Under the pieces are notes generated by a model, which saw nothing but the letters and a program-made list of their open reading frames with translations, was not told the DNA's origin and did no database searches. A DNA stretch of 64,000 nt from Stenocarpella maydis (Eukaryota > Ascomycota > Sordariomycetes > Diaporthales > Diaporthaceae): assembly GCA_002270565.1 (NCBI GenBank), contig NQMI01000035.1, forward strand, positions 197,658-261,657, written 5' to 3'. Below, piece after piece: positions 25,828-39,076 of the stretch (the stretch's first letter is position 1; each line of letters starts with the position of its first letter). The translations under genes and the position numbers were made by a program.

Positions 25828-26474
25828 CTCGATGATGAAGCTCGGGCGTAACAACGATGAATACAGACCCGACAGACAGTTTGGGCAAGAGAAGCAGGAC
25901 GCACCGCTCTCGCGCGCGCGAGGTGATTCACGACACCCACGATTCCATTATCGTTATGGTGCGCGACAGCGGCAACTTTCCAAAAACCCCAAAACCACTT
26001 AGAATCACACCCACCTAATCAGACCCCTAAGGTCGTCTAAATAGATATGCAGATAGAGACAATCAATTGCCCCTTTAGAGTCATTGATAAGTCTGTGATT
26101 CCACCAGCCAATTAGAGCGCAAAGCATGCTAGTGGGTGGGGCTACCGCTCAAGCTCAAATAGCTGCAGCAGCCCCAATTCTGAATCGCTTCCTTTCCATT
26201 AAAAACAACCACTTTTATATATATCAAAACACCCCAAATAATACCCTATAGCCCATAAGACCATTCCCATTCGATTCATTTTATATTAAAGTATACCCTT
26301 ATATACTTTTTTTTCTTAAAAATAGCGCTAGTTTTATTATATTAGGGCATATCATTTCATATAGCTGTATTTATATTGCTCTAGGGGTCTATAGGGGAGT
26401 TCAATGTACTAAGCTTACTAATATTTCTATAGATCCCTCCGCCCTTATACAGCATAATACAGGCCTCTACCGCT

Positions 26475-27833
26475 ATGGGCAAGACTCGCCAGCCTCCCAA
26501 GCAAGCCCTTAAAATGAAGAATATTAATATTAATCCTGCCAACCCTATTCAAGATGGTATAGAGCTGGTTACTAATGATGATTAGACCACTAACCTAGAG
26601 GACCTTATCCCATCCCACCCCACCATAAATAGCCATAATAAGGAGGATCTTAAGGAGGAGGGCTCTAGATATGCTACTTTACCCGTGTATAATGATGATG
26701 AGAGCGCTATAAAGACTCTATAGGAGCGTGTAGAATACACTAAGGCTAAGGTAATCCTGAAGAAGTTTGATTCCCTCTATACGCAATAGGCCAACCCTCT
26801 CCAGCCTGAGAGCTAGGAGTATAATGGTAATCTGCTTCCTCTAGCCCCGATCAGCATTAATATTAGCAGTATAAATTAGGAGGTTACCTTATATTACCTT
26901 ATAAAGGTCTTTAAGCAGGAGTATAATAATATTACTTATATTATTTAGAATACTACTAGTTAGATAGTATATATATAATCCAGTATAGGTCTTTATATAT
27001 ATATACTAATATTATTATAGAAGATTAAGCATCTACTTAATATTACCTATACTAGCTAGCTTAATAAGCCTAATTGCTATAAGTTCAGGCCTATTTATTA
27101 GCAGTAATTCTCAGGCATTACTGGATACATCTTTATAAAGCTGGATAGCCCTATATAGGGCCCTTATAAGACCTATAAGAAGTCTCTATAGCCATTCCAG
27201 AGTTATATATCTAGTTTAGCCCTATTTAATAGCGCTTATACTAATTGCTAGGCTAAATTAACCGCTAAGGATTACAGCTGCAAGAGTATGGAATTCTATA
27301 CCCCTATATAGAGCTATATTAATATGTTTATAGCTATATTATACAAGACCCCTACAACTATTAAGCTGGATAGTAATAATAATAATGATTTAGTAGAGGA
27401 CAATAGTAATCAGGAGCTTATAGTCCTCACTAAGTATGGCCAGAAGTCTTAGGGTACTCGCTAGGGCAGTTTAAAGCATACCAAGGCTATACAGGCCCCT
27501 CTAGCCCCCTTTAAGCATTATACCATGCCAACCACCCCCGCTATACGCTGTGCTCCTATAGTAGATACTGCCGGACTTATAACTAGCCCCCAACAGGCTT
27601 GCCTGCTCCCATACAGCAGTATCCAGGCCCATACTACCATTACTAATCCCCTGCAGGCTCATCTAGTCCCCACCACCCCCAGTTGGGTACAATTAGCTAG
27701 TAATAAGTGCATTCTAGCCCTATCTAGAGAGCTCCATCATAAGTATAACTCGCATAGCCTGTTTAATTATAATCCGGCCCGGGGCTATAATAGTACAACT
27801 GGTATAGATGGGGACTATAATAATAAGGAGTAA
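26475..27833 (+). pseudogene. 452-codon frame interrupted by about eighteen TAG/TAA stops
   Basis: From ATG GGC AAG ACT CGC CAG to a final TAA at 27831-27833 the same frame is maintained without a single indel. It is interrupted by about sixteen TAG and two TAA codons and no TGA. This is what CAG/CAA/TGG to stop changes by RIP produce, so the frame was once coding. The N-terminus (MGKTRQPPKQALKMKN) and the C-terminus (GYNSTTGIDGDYNNKE) are still readable and the product looks hydrophilic with Asn-rich stretches. I do not recognise the family; a Gag-like or accessory protein of a mobile element is a guess. Confidence 0.6.
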
Positions 27834-28080
27834 TTATCTCTATAGAGATATGAATAGGCATATTTAGTGTTTTTTAGGCATTTCTAAATAATACCTAAGG
27901 GTTCTCAGAAGTCTTTAGGTCTATAGATAAGGAGTTATATATGGATAGGTTTTGATAGGGTTGGATACATCTAGAGGGCTCTATATAGGGTTAAATAAGG
28001 CCCTATAATAAGTCTCCATATAATACTCCTATACCATTAAATACCTATAATATAAATAATACTAATCAGTTATTTACATA

Positions 28081-29760
28081 TATGAAAAGTAATAAAAAAT
28101 GTTTTAATTATATTAATTAATTATTATTATTTATTTTTATTTATTATTTATAAAATAAATTATTTTATATTTATAAAGAATTTATATTAATATTATAATT
28201 AATTTATTATTTTATAATTATATATATTATTAAAGTATTATTAAAATTTAAAAATTTAAAATTAATAAATTTAATTTTAAATAATATTATATATAATTAA
28301 CTTATATTAATTATTAAAAAATATTTTAAATATATATAATAATTAATTAATATAATAAAATAAATAAAAGTATTTAAAAGATAATTTACTTTAAATTAAT
28401 TATTAAATAATATAATAATTATAAAAAACTTATAAATAATATATATAAAGAAAAGTATTTAATATATTTAATTTTAATTAATATAATAATATAATATTTA
28501 TATATTATTAAAAAGTAATTAATTTAAATTAATTATTTTAATCTTTTAATTAAATAAAGTATTATAATTAATAATATAATAAAATATTATAATTAATTTT
28601 AATTAATATAATTATTAATATAATATTAATAAATTTAATTTAATTAATAATTTAATTATTAATTAATATTATTTAATAATTAATTATTAAATTACTTAAT
28701 TAATAATAGTTTATATTATATTTATATACTTTTAATATTATAAATAAACTTTTAATTTTAATAATAATAATTATAATTAATTTATTTAAATTAAACTCTT
28801 ATATATATAAATTTAAATTAATTAATAATAATATCATAACTTAAATTATAAATTTAATAATATTAATAAGTATATTATTTATAATTATATTATATATATA
28901 TATATATATATATTATTTTTAAGTTTTTATTTAGAGTTTTTTAATTATAATATTATTATTTTTATATTAATAATTTTTTAACTTTTATTTTAAAATTAAG
29001 TTTTTTTATTTATTATTAATTAAATAATTAATAAAATATAAAATATAAAATATATATTATAACTTTTATTAATTTTATTTATTATTATTTAAATTATTTA
29101 TTTAATTATTTATTTAATAAAAATAGTTTAAAAAATATTTTAAAAGAATTTAAATATTTATTATATTATATAAAATATATAAGATTATTATAAATATTTA
29201 TTTTTATATTATTATTATTATTAATTATATTAATATAAATATTATATATATATATTAAAGTTTAATTTAAGTAATTAATTTATATTATTATAAAAAGAAA
29301 AGAATTAATTAAATTATTAATTAATTAATTTTTAATTATAAGTTATTAATAAAATATATAACTTAATTTAATAAATATTTATATATTATTTATACCAAAA
29401 CTTATAAATTATATTATTTCAAATTTTATTATATATTATAAAAAAAGTTTAATTAATTTAAAAGTATTTATTAAATTATTTAATAAAAGTTTTATTATTT
29501 AATTTATATAATAAAATATAAATTATATATTATTATTAATTATTACTTAATAAATATATTAAAAGTTTTAATTATTATTAATATATTATTAAATATTATT
29601 CAATATATTATTACTTTTAATTATTATTTAATAAGCTTAGTTATTAATAATAATAAAAAAATATATAATTTATATTTTATTATATAAATTAAATTATTAT
29701 TAATTATAATTATACCTTATTATTTATAGTTATATATAAGCATACCTTATTATCCATGGT
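28081..29760. repeat. Extreme A+T tract
   Basis: About 1.7 kb composed almost entirely of A and T, with single G or C bases many positions apart. It consists of irregular TTA, AAT and ATAT strings rather than one tandem unit. No coding content is possible. It ends with a short three-fold repeat of a unit containing ACCTTATTA (29710-29790). Confidence 0.8.
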
Positions 29761-32700
29761 TGTATGTAAGTATACCTTATTATCCATGCTTACCCTATGT
29801 TGAAATTTTTACTTCTCCTCTTTCCTCTTACTTCCTTACCATATATACTATAAATCATTATACCTTGCCCTTCTATTAATCTTAATCTATATTATTTATA
29901 GATTAAGAATAAAGTATAAAACTAAACACCTATCTCTATCATACTCTCTAAGCTATATAAGTTATATAATATCTCTATTTATAAGTTTATATTATATACC
30001 TACTTAAAGAAATACTTAATTAAACTCCTATAAGCTTAAATAGTTAATACTCCTAATCTATATTAATAAATTGTAATGCTTTATTTTAAACTTAGTATAT
30101 TAGATTTATAAATTCTTTAATACCTAACTATTAAGGAAAACCGGGTTATTTCATTATATAGCATTAAATATATCTGAAAGCAACTAAATATTGCTTAATA
30201 ATATAATCTAAATAAAGCTGAATAAGCATATAATTATTTATAATGATTCTTTAAGGATAAATAATATAGAGAAAACCTTATAGTTAGAATTAAAAGAAAT
30301 ATATTATATATATATCTTTAATAATACTTAGTTAATATCCTATAAGATATCCTTAGTAATATTTATCTAATATTCCACTTAGATAGTTTTAAATATTATT
30401 ATTCTAAGGTATATAGATATTAAGATAGTTAAATATACTTTAGCTTAAACTTTATATAGTTTATTAATAAATATATAAAGCTCTTTATATATGGAATTAA
30501 GTATTATACTAGAATTAATATATACTTAAGGTTTATTATATAGTTTTACTATAGTATTTCAGCTACTATAGCCTGGGTTATACTTACATAATATATTAAG
30601 ATGGTTGAACAATATCAGTATATCCCTCTACTAATGCATGCAGACCATAGGAGGGAGACTGGGCTTATTGCCGGCACACATTTCTACTTATCACGCAATT
30701 CCGACCTTATATAGCAACCTTAGCGCCCACGCACAATACCACAACCACAACATTACTAAACAACCTTATTTAGTAACTATTAACTTCCAGTTAGGCCTAT
30801 TTAGATATCATTAGCTATCAACCAAATATCTAATAATGTAATATTATTTATCCCCTTATGATTAGAGCTTACCTTTTATAAGTGTTGGTTATATAGCAAA
30901 AATATATATAATATTAAGATTAAATGCTAGTAGGGAAGCTTATGTAAAGGTTATGCTAAGTTTTGGTTAGTAAGTATATATCTACCTTATATTAAGTACT
31001 TATACTATATTAATAAGCATAAACCTACTTTGAATAACTTGAAGAGTCAGGTCTATGGGATAAGTATAACCTTATATATCATATTATATTACTATATATC
31101 TACCTACTATATATTTAGTATGAGTTTGCCTAGTTTGTATGCCTTTAGAATGCTCATCCTATTCGAAAGTAAAAAGACTGCCCACATGTTATCCCTAGAA
31201 AGCTATAGGTTCTTTATCATCTACTAAATATAGATAAGATTAAGGATTATAGGTGCCCTATACCTTAGTCTATACTTTAAGAGCTATTAAGCATTATTAA
31301 ATAGGATAGTATAGATCTGGATGCCTATCTCCCAGTAGAAATAGTTACAGTCTGTAATGATATTATATAGTTAATTAGAGGAATTCCTAATTAACTAATA
31401 GCTAAGACCTGAAATACTCCATTTATACACTAGTATAAGATATTGAAGATATGTCTTTAAGAGTATATTGATGGTAATTTAGAACCTAAGGTTGGCTTAC
31501 TTAAATTATTAATAGGTAGCCTTATATATCTTTATATATGGTTATCTGAAAGAGAAGTTAATATTGATTAACTTAATGGAGACTTAGATGTAGAAATAGA
31601 TATTAAGATTATATAACTAGTATTATATATTACTATATATTAGTTAAATTATATAGTCTATCCTTATCTTATTATATAAGATCATCCTTAAGTTCTATCT
31701 CCTCTGATTGGGTAATATAATGCATATTTGTCTTGAAAGATACTTTTGAAGATAATAAAGATGGTACCCATTTGCACTTCTTTGCTACCTCCTATTCAAA
31801 CTTATTAGTATCTTATATTAAGTAAATAATAGAATGATATACCGTTTCTTCCATCTTTAAACCTATTTCCTTATTATTATCTATATCTAATAGATGTTCA
31901 GACTTAAATTCACTAAAACTACCTTAATGGTCCTCTTGTTTGATAATATTTAAGTTATTAGGCTCCTAACTAGCCTGACCCTCTTGCTTAATAAGAATAT
32001 TATCTTATATCTTATGCTTAATAGGAGTATTTAGGGATTTTCTTACTTTTTTTATAGTGGTACTACTCTAGATAGGTTAAGTCTTAATAGAATGCTTCTT
32101 TCCCTTCTTATTTGCTATTAATTTATTATTAAACTCTACCTATTAATCTTAGAGAAGTATGATTGGGTATTTCTTATTATACTCATCCTTAGTTTTCTTT
32201 ACTCAAACTGCATCTATAAGTAATTAAAGAGTAACTAAGGACTCTATATTAGCAGCAAGTTCTATTATATTAGCACTATAGCTAAATGCTACCTATTAAA
32301 TAATATGTCAATCTTTCTTAAGTAGATTAGGTATAATATAAAGATATTAAAGTATTCTATAAATAAGCGCCTAATATAAAGAATATTGCTAATTAAGTTT
32401 AAGTAGTGGTATTTAATATTTACTATACTTAATGATCTATATATATTTGCGAATATTTAACCCCCTAATAGATCTTATTATATACTTTCTAATATAGAGC
32501 ATAATACTAATCTATACTAATAGGGTGTTTTTGGGCTTTTATGTCTCCTTTTTACTTTGGTAGCAGTCTTAAATAGCAGTTTTTATACTAGATATAAGTG
32601 ATCTAATGGGATTTAGGCCTGGGATTATAAGGGCAGGTATTAATCGGCTTTATATAGTGGTGGTGGTGGGCATGGAGGTGTGTATTGCTATTGAGGTGGA

Positions 32701-33100
32701 TTGTAGAGGCCGGGGAGGTATAATTAGGTTGATAACATCTGGTAATGGAAGATTACAGTCTGGACAGAAATGCTAACGTGAATTTGCTGCCTTTAACTCA
32801 ACATGTAGTGCGTATGTAACCGGGCATTTAGCTATAAGCTTAGGGGGCGGTATAGGAGGTATTATAATAGCATTAAAAAGGGTAATAATGAGTGTGTAGA
32901 GTTATATAGATGTGATATGGAAAGAAAAGAATAAAAAAGGGAAGATCTAGAATGTATAGCATTATATATGGCGATTACTTTGAAACGAGGGGTTTAGGGA
33001 TAACTATAACTCCCTATATTATTGCATCCCCCTGAATAAGTTTGATTAGTGGTGTTTAGGTATATCAGCGGGTATATGTCTAGCAAAAAAAGCGAGAAGG

Positions 33101-34410
33101 TTTTAAGGTTTTTAGAAAGTTGCCGTTGTCGCGCACCATAGAGAGGCATGTCCCAGTATCAAGTCCGGGGTACAGGTTTGGAGAAAGTTGGGGAAAAGGA
33201 CTTCATCCCACTCAATACTTGGTAATGCCGACCAACCGACTGGCTGCAGAACTTGGAGCTCCTGGTGCTCAAACGGACGCTTTTGAATATGTATTCAGGC
33301 GCCAGTACTTTAAGTGGCGAGCTTGCTCTTCCTCGAACACACCAAATGCACATTTGTTCAATCACAGCACGCGTGCCTTCATTCCTTCGCTTTTACATGC
33401 TGGTCGCGTTTTCTGCCCAATAGTGATTTGTATCAATTGCCTACCACTGTCATCTTGAGCTGGATGGTTTAGTGAAATTTGGCCATCTGAGCAGCGCGGT
33501 GCAAGTGAATACTGCAGAGAACTGAATGAGAAATATTCCGAAATAGTGGAGCTTGGAGGACGTGGATTATCCCTGCTTATACTGGACGGATGGCGGGAAT
33601 AAATACAAAAACCTCTGACTCTGGGCCAAGATTCAACTAGGTAACTAAGCGGTGTGGCTTGGAGAATTGAGTGAAAGATGTAAGATCATACTTGTAACCT
33701 GCGTTGATCCTCTTGCTGCCATGACTCACTTTCTAAAGACATTGTGCGTGCTGAATGTATTAAGAAAATATATATGATATCTTAACTTGGAGTGAAGGCT
33801 GAGGAAATGTGCAAGGAAAGTACAGACGAAATCAATAGCAGGGGACCGGTTTGATCATAGCTACCTAAGTGCTTAGTAGGTTACGATTCTGTCTTCTCGT
33901 GGCAAAAAGTGCCACCCACGCGACCGTCGTGCCACAGGCTAGCGCCGCAACTATGTATATTTTTGTCTGCAGGCCACCTAGACACCTCCTTTCTCTCCTT
34001 CTTAGCAAGCTGCAGCAGGGTCAATATTTTATCGGCTTCTTCTGCTCATTTAAGATTCTATATGAGCCATCCAACCGCGAAACGTCGGCATCAAGAAGGG
34101 CAACGAAATCATGAACCCAGCAACAATATCTCCTCTGTCGTCTCCATCACCGGTTTCTATGTAGAAAGATGACAGAACCTCCCAGTACACCGCTTAGCTG
34201 TGGGCAAGCAGTATCAGATCCAGTCCCCAGGTTTATACCCATGACATTCCCACGTACCCAGAGAGGTGCTGCTCCGTCTTTCCCTTCCTCTGAATCCGTA
34301 CTTTTATACGGAGAGCGACGAAGCCACGGGCCCACTTCGCGGGTATTCGTAGATCTCCTGTGCCCAGGGTCTACATATGACTCCTGTGTCCTCAGCTGCC
34401 TCGGTATCGA
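33101..34410. other. Gene-poor border region right of block B
   Basis: Base composition returns to normal at about 33100. Frames of up to 112 codons occur but start at non-ATG codons or overlap frames on the other strand, and none has recognisable content. I see no gene. Confidence 0.5.
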
Positions 34411-35260
34411 GTGGCAGCTTGTTCAGAAGGCACGTACATGGCGCTGGTATCAACGCCACCCCCCAAGGTCGTGCCCGAGAAAGACGAGGCTGTGGTGAGG
34501 TTCACGCCGTTGCGCCGCCTCCTGGGGGCCAGCCCGGGGCGCGAACAAATGCTCGCGCGCCAGCCGGAGGACACGCTCGCCCTGTTGTGGCCGGGCGGCC
34601 TCAGCTCCGGCGCAGGCCGCTCATCCGCTATTTGCTTCGACCAGATCGGTAGCCCGTACTGGGACCTTGAGAAATTCAACCTTGTCCTGGGGCCGGGCTC
34701 CGACCGCTGCCTCACCAGGAGTCGAAGGATCTTGTACCAGCAGACGCGTGGTGGTGATGGTGGCGACCTGGGCCTTCCCTTGTGCCGCGGCCAGTTCCTG
34801 GTCGGTGAGCGAGTATCTGAACGCGGCGCTTACCATGCAGTTTCGAGAGGCCAACGGTGAGACCCTCTGTGTCGGCGATGGCGGGTGGGATCCCCCGATA
34901 TCGTCATACAGTGGCTCGTGGCCAATCTAACGCCCCAACGGCGGGAGCAGATGCGGACGTCTATCTCCCACCGGGGCCTCCACTCCTGGAGCTTGATGGT
35001 CCTAAGGTGGACTCAGACCCCGGGCCTAGCTCAAGCTCGACTGTGATGGCAACAGCAGCGTACTGGGGGAGGAGCATAGGATAAGCGCTATCATCGATTG
35101 GGAACATGCCGTCGCCCTGCCAGATGTAAGTGGTTTGCGGAGCCTCCTCGCCAGACCTGGCCTCCTGGGTTCCAACGACTGGCCCCGCATATTTTAGTAC
35201 CTCATCCAAAAACCCTACGTACTGCCTGCCTGGTGCCATGAATATCACAGGGGAAGAGAC
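34411..35260 (+). pseudogene. Possible decayed APH-type phosphotransferase gene
   Basis: The plus strand has GC-rich third positions over about 450 bases and shows three protein-like pieces in different frames: one containing CFDQIGSPYWDLEKFNLVLG, one containing VSEYLNAALTMQFREANGE and one containing DIVIQWLVANLTPQRREQM. At about 35065-35105 a fourth piece reads ISAIIDWEHAVALPD and is followed directly by a perfect donor GTAAGT. The sequence IIDWE resembles the metal-binding Asp motif of fungal aminoglycoside-phosphotransferase-like kinases, and the order of pieces fits that family. An in-frame TAG lies at 35028-35030 just before this piece. The frames cannot be joined without indels or unrecognised introns. 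The opposite strand also has a 142-codon frame (35389-34961), so the assignment is tentative. Confidence 0.35.
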
Positions 35261-36598
35261 ATCGTGAAGTACCTCGGCGGCGGCGGCACACGGAGGCCCC
35301 CTTTGGACAGCCACCTCCGAGATGCTCTCATACTCTGCCCCCGGAGGGGGGAGGGGCGGGGTCGTACTGTGATGCAATGGCCGCGACACCGGGGACGATG
35401 CGTCTACTGCCGGGAGCTCAAGGAGACAGTGGCAGCGCAGGAATGGGGAGCTCTGATACGGAGCTGAGGGACGGCCGCCCCCCCCCCCACCCGCGGGGAC
35501 GCAGCTGAAGGGCCCCCACCGTGGCAGCTTACGAACACCGAGACGTCGTTTCGTGCCGTCTGGTAAAACTTGGACTCCTCAGTCGGGCCGTTGTCAGCGG
35601 GATGGGTCGATCCGCTTTATGGAGTGGGTTCGGGCTCATGGCGCGGGTGAGAGAGAGAGAAGTTACGGAAATTCCCATTGGCCAAGTCTTCTCTGCATTA
35701 GCAGTGGTCGTGGAGAGGAAGGGGCCGAGCGCATGCAGATGTAGAGGACATGCTCCAGAGGGCAAACCTTTCGGCCATCAATGCCTGGGCATCTCCTCCC
35801 TAAAAGTCTCTGGTCGATTTGAGCACCAATGCAAGTCGAAAATCGCTCTTGGAGTGGTGTGCGGTGCATTTTGCGAGGACAACTAATCAATAGTCTGAGC
35901 ATGCTTGGCTAAGATGGTGAGGAGAGCCGGGGGGGATATCTATTCTGCTACAGCTGCAATCGACTTTGTCAGATGCCAGCTGCCGACAGCGCATTGGAAC
36001 CAACTGCCCTTCCACCTCATCACCACCTGGGCAGTTTGAGACTCTCCTAACCTCATTCATTCCCTTTGAAGAACATTTAGAATCAATTCTGGATATATTA
36101 CACTTTCAGGATACTGGCGTGCTTTTGAAGATCCCACCCCTTTTTGGAAGCCATAACACGCCACACATCTGAGTGTCAGCAAACCCCACTGCTGGGCAGG
36201 GCTGACGACAGCCTATTTCTAGTTGCGATATCACAGGAAGCCAAGGGAAACGCCCAATCAACCTATGGAAGTGAAAGCCAATGAGATGTCCAACCCGTCA
36301 TAAACACATACCATGATTGACGCTCGACGGAGCTCAGATCGGCCGCCCAACCAGAAAGCCTTGAGACAGCCACCCCCCCAAACACGTGTATATACCTGTG
36401 ACTGGGCACGACAACATGAGGTAAACGTCTGGAGAAATGAGGGCTGGAGGCGCCTGTCGGGGGTGGGGCAATGAGGTATGGCGCGGGCAAAGGTGGGAGC
36501 AGCAGGCCGATGTTGGCACGCAGTAAGCAAGCCTTACAGCAAGTACAGCGAGGAGCCTTGCAGAGCACTGGCTCAAGTTTCGCCGAAACGTCTCAATA
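35261..36598. other. Gene-poor region
   Basis: This stretch contains a C-run at about 35479-35490 and short overlapping frames up to 121 codons that begin at non-ATG codons. The part from 35900 to 36600 has no convincing frame. Nothing is annotated here. Confidence 0.45.
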
Positions 36599-37249
36599 TT
36601 AGTTGAGCTCCATCTCCGGGCTGTAAGTCTGAGGATGGACCAGATCCGGGAACTGTGCCCCGATCTCCAACGCATCATGCCCAAAGCTCGCAGGCTGCGA
36701 CGGAGTGAAGCCGAAGTCACGGCTGCCGGAGATGCTGTGAGAGGAGATGCCAATCGCGAACGGTACGACGCTGGCCTGGTCGCCGTGCGCGGCGACACGC
36801 AACCAGGTGAGTTCGCCATTGATCCATGCCTGGAAGTCCTTGAAGAGTCTGGCCGCGCCGTTTGGGCCAAGGTTGGCCCGAGTGAGCGGCGGAAGCTGGA
36901 TGCTGTCCTCGGCGGGTGTGGGTGGTTGCGGGTCGCTGCCGACGCCCCTAGTAGCGCTGAATGTCAGACTAGTCGCTGTCGATTCGGTAGATTCCACGTT
37001 TGGGTCTGGAGTGGGGTTGGGATCCGGAGCCCTGGCGTGGTGTAACACATCACCGACAGTGGGGGACGAGCATTCTGTGTGTGTAGGCTTGGAGCCCAAG
37101 TCTGGAAAGACTTGGTCGTAAATGATGCCTGTAGACTTCTGGTTTGGCGAGACGTCGTATTCATTGACTTGCAGTCTTCTCTTTCCAATGGACATCCCCT
37201 CTCCGACCAAAACCCAGGTGCCATCTTGGTCCTCGGTGGTGGAGGCCAT
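36599..37249 (-). CDS. Hypothetical protein
   Basis: A 216-residue product beginning MASTTEDQDGTWVLVGEGMS. I chose the ATG at 37249 because it sits in a good fungal start context (CAACATGGCC); the frame is open about 120 bases further upstream without a better start. Third codon positions are GC-rich over the whole frame, and no stop interrupts it. The middle part is rich in Pro, Ser and Thr and is probably disordered; a more structured part contains LFKDFQAWINGELTWLRVAA. No signal peptide or membrane segment is seen and I do not recognise the family. It is one of only two intact-looking genes in the 33-45 kb stretch. Confidence 0.6.
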   Translation of the reverse strand: MASTTEDQDGTWVLVGEGMSIGKRRLQVNEYDVSPNQKSTGIIYDQVFPDLGSKPTHTECSSPTVGDVLHHARAPDPNPTPDPNVESTESTATSLTFSATRGVGSDPQPPTPAEDSIQLPPLTRANLGPNGAARLFKDFQAWINGELTWLRVAAHGDQASVVPFAIGISSHSISGSRDFGFTPSQPASFGHDALEIGAQFPDLVHPQTYSPEMELN

Positions 37250-39008
37250 GTTGCAGGGTTGCACAACCATCTTGACAGCTTCCGCTACCCTATTGGGGCG
37301 GGCGAGTAACTGTGCGGCCAAGACAGACAGCTCAACGTCAGCAACCGGACGGCTTGTTAGTGACAACAAGACATTGGGACCTCACTAGTATGTGTTGATC
37401 CAAAGCACGCCCCAGTGGTGGACAGAAGAAGTCGAGTCACGAGACGAGTATGGACGAGGCGTGTAAGGGATGAGTCCAGGAATGACTGCGTAGTCTTATC
37501 GGGGGACCTGACAGTGTTGAACGCCAGGGGCGCCTCACGTAAAGGTCGCACTGGGAGGGTGACGGAGGTGTGAAGTTCCGAATGAACAAGAGAAGAGGAT
37601 TAAAACAGGAGAGGCACAGCAGTCGCCCAACGGTATTAATATTTGATCTTTTCGTCTTATAGATTGACAGTGGAAAGGTTCTGGGAGGGAGGCAGAGATG
37701 GGACGTGTGGTGGTAATGTACGGGGGGTTAGTGGGACGGGCGGGCAAAGATATTTGAATGCCCAGACAGGAAAGCAGCCTCTCAAGAGCTTACCTATTTT
37801 CCTGGGTACCAGTACGCGACGCAGGGTGGGGAGGGGGGTGGGAAAAGGCTGCACGGCACACTGCCTGCATGCAGATAGTACCTATTCGTGGCGAGCTCCT
37901 TGGGAACCATGTCTTGTTCTACCTTGAATGCGCAAGAGGCTCGCAAGAAAGCGGTCCACTTGGTGTAGGACATGGCAGCCGTCCCTGTCGTCGCATCCAC
38001 GCCTCTGACCGGTGAGCACATCAAGAGCCCAGCGACGGAAAGGCACAGGGATTTGGCCTGTTCGCCTCGGCCATGGGAAGGGAAAATGAAGAGTAGGGAC
38101 GGCGCGGTGGCTTGGTAGGACTCCCCGAGTACACGTTGGCCAGCCGTCGTGGGTAGCGCGGTACACAGGTGGTAGACCCATTGGGGCGGCCATGTCTATT
38201 AGGCGAGGACAAGCTTGTCTGGGGCAGGCCTGTCCCCAGCCCCTTGGCAACGACTAGGAGCTTGAGGCATCCTTGACCTTCGGGACCGTACAATGGGACG
38301 TCTGTCTGTCTTAGTCCCTGAGCCGTCCAGGAGAAGGAGTGAGACCTAGGTTAGCACCCAGCATCCCCGACAGGCGGTGACTTGATTCGGGCGTCGCTCG
38401 CCTCACCGTCTGGTCTCGCACAGAAAAATGCAACTCGGCCTCTGGCCCTAGCCATGACCATATCGGACCAGGCTGAGGCGTTCCCGTTCCACCTCACTTG
38501 ATGGCGTGGGCGAGGGTCGAAGTTGTCTGCTGGTGGTGGTGGTGGGCCTTATTCAGCTGGGGGAAGCGATAGGTTGCATTGTATCGGTACCAAGTGTTCG
38601 GTGGAGACACTGCGCATTGCAGTAGCTTTGGTACCTGCAATGCTGTTCTTGCTGGACGCAGCCCTACGGTTTGTTAGAGATGTGCCTGGCAGCATATCTG
38701 GTTGGCAGCACGGCAGGACGATGGCAGGGGTACCGAGGCGAGAAGTGACAATGAGGGCTCGGGCTGTGCGACGGTCCTTTTCGCTCAAGAGGGCTCAGGG
38801 CAATGTGAGCTGGTGGTGGGTGGCAGGCTTCCAAATGCTGATGCGGTCAGACTAGACTTTGAGGGCTGTTTGGAGAAGAATGAATGCCACGAGGAAAAGT
38901 AGTGTAAAAGCAGCGTTCCTCGGCAAGTGTGCAGGCACCGGGGTCCTTGCTGCTAGGGCCAAGGGTGGGTACGCTGGCCCTAGGAGCTTAACTGCAGCCC
39001 GTCGTACC

Positions 39009-39076
39009 ATACCTAGGTAGGTAGAGTGCATATACCTAGGTACCTACCTAGGTACCTACCTAGGTACTCAGGTAGT
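39009..39076. repeat. ACCTAGGT/ACCTACC palindromic tandem repeat
   Basis: Repeated ACCTAGGT and ACCTACCTAGGT units, themselves palindromic, fill this segment, so the strand can fold on itself. The unit is interrupted once by a short AGAGTGCATAT spacer. Confidence 0.8.

Larger units (their letters stand above)
25860..33100. repeat. AT-rich RIP-type block B
   Basis: A 7-kb compartment with falling GC content away from both edges. It contains the stop-riddled 452-codon frame at 26475-27833, an almost pure A+T core at 28081-29700 and further TA-rich, stop-filled sequence to 33100. A small island of higher GC at about 30630-30760 has no gene. At 30900-32500 scattered protein-like stretches occur between stops, but I could not assign a transposon family. 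At about 32640-33060 a moderately GC-rich TGG/GGT-containing stretch marks the right border. Confidence 0.8.

Noticed and set aside
34961..35389. 142-codon minus frame as an independent gene
   Set aside because: It begins without a clear promoter or splice context and overlaps plus-strand pieces with better family resemblance; kept only as an alternative reading.
35521..35886. 121-codon plus frame
   Set aside because: It starts with GTG, overlaps a minus frame and shows no recognisable motif.
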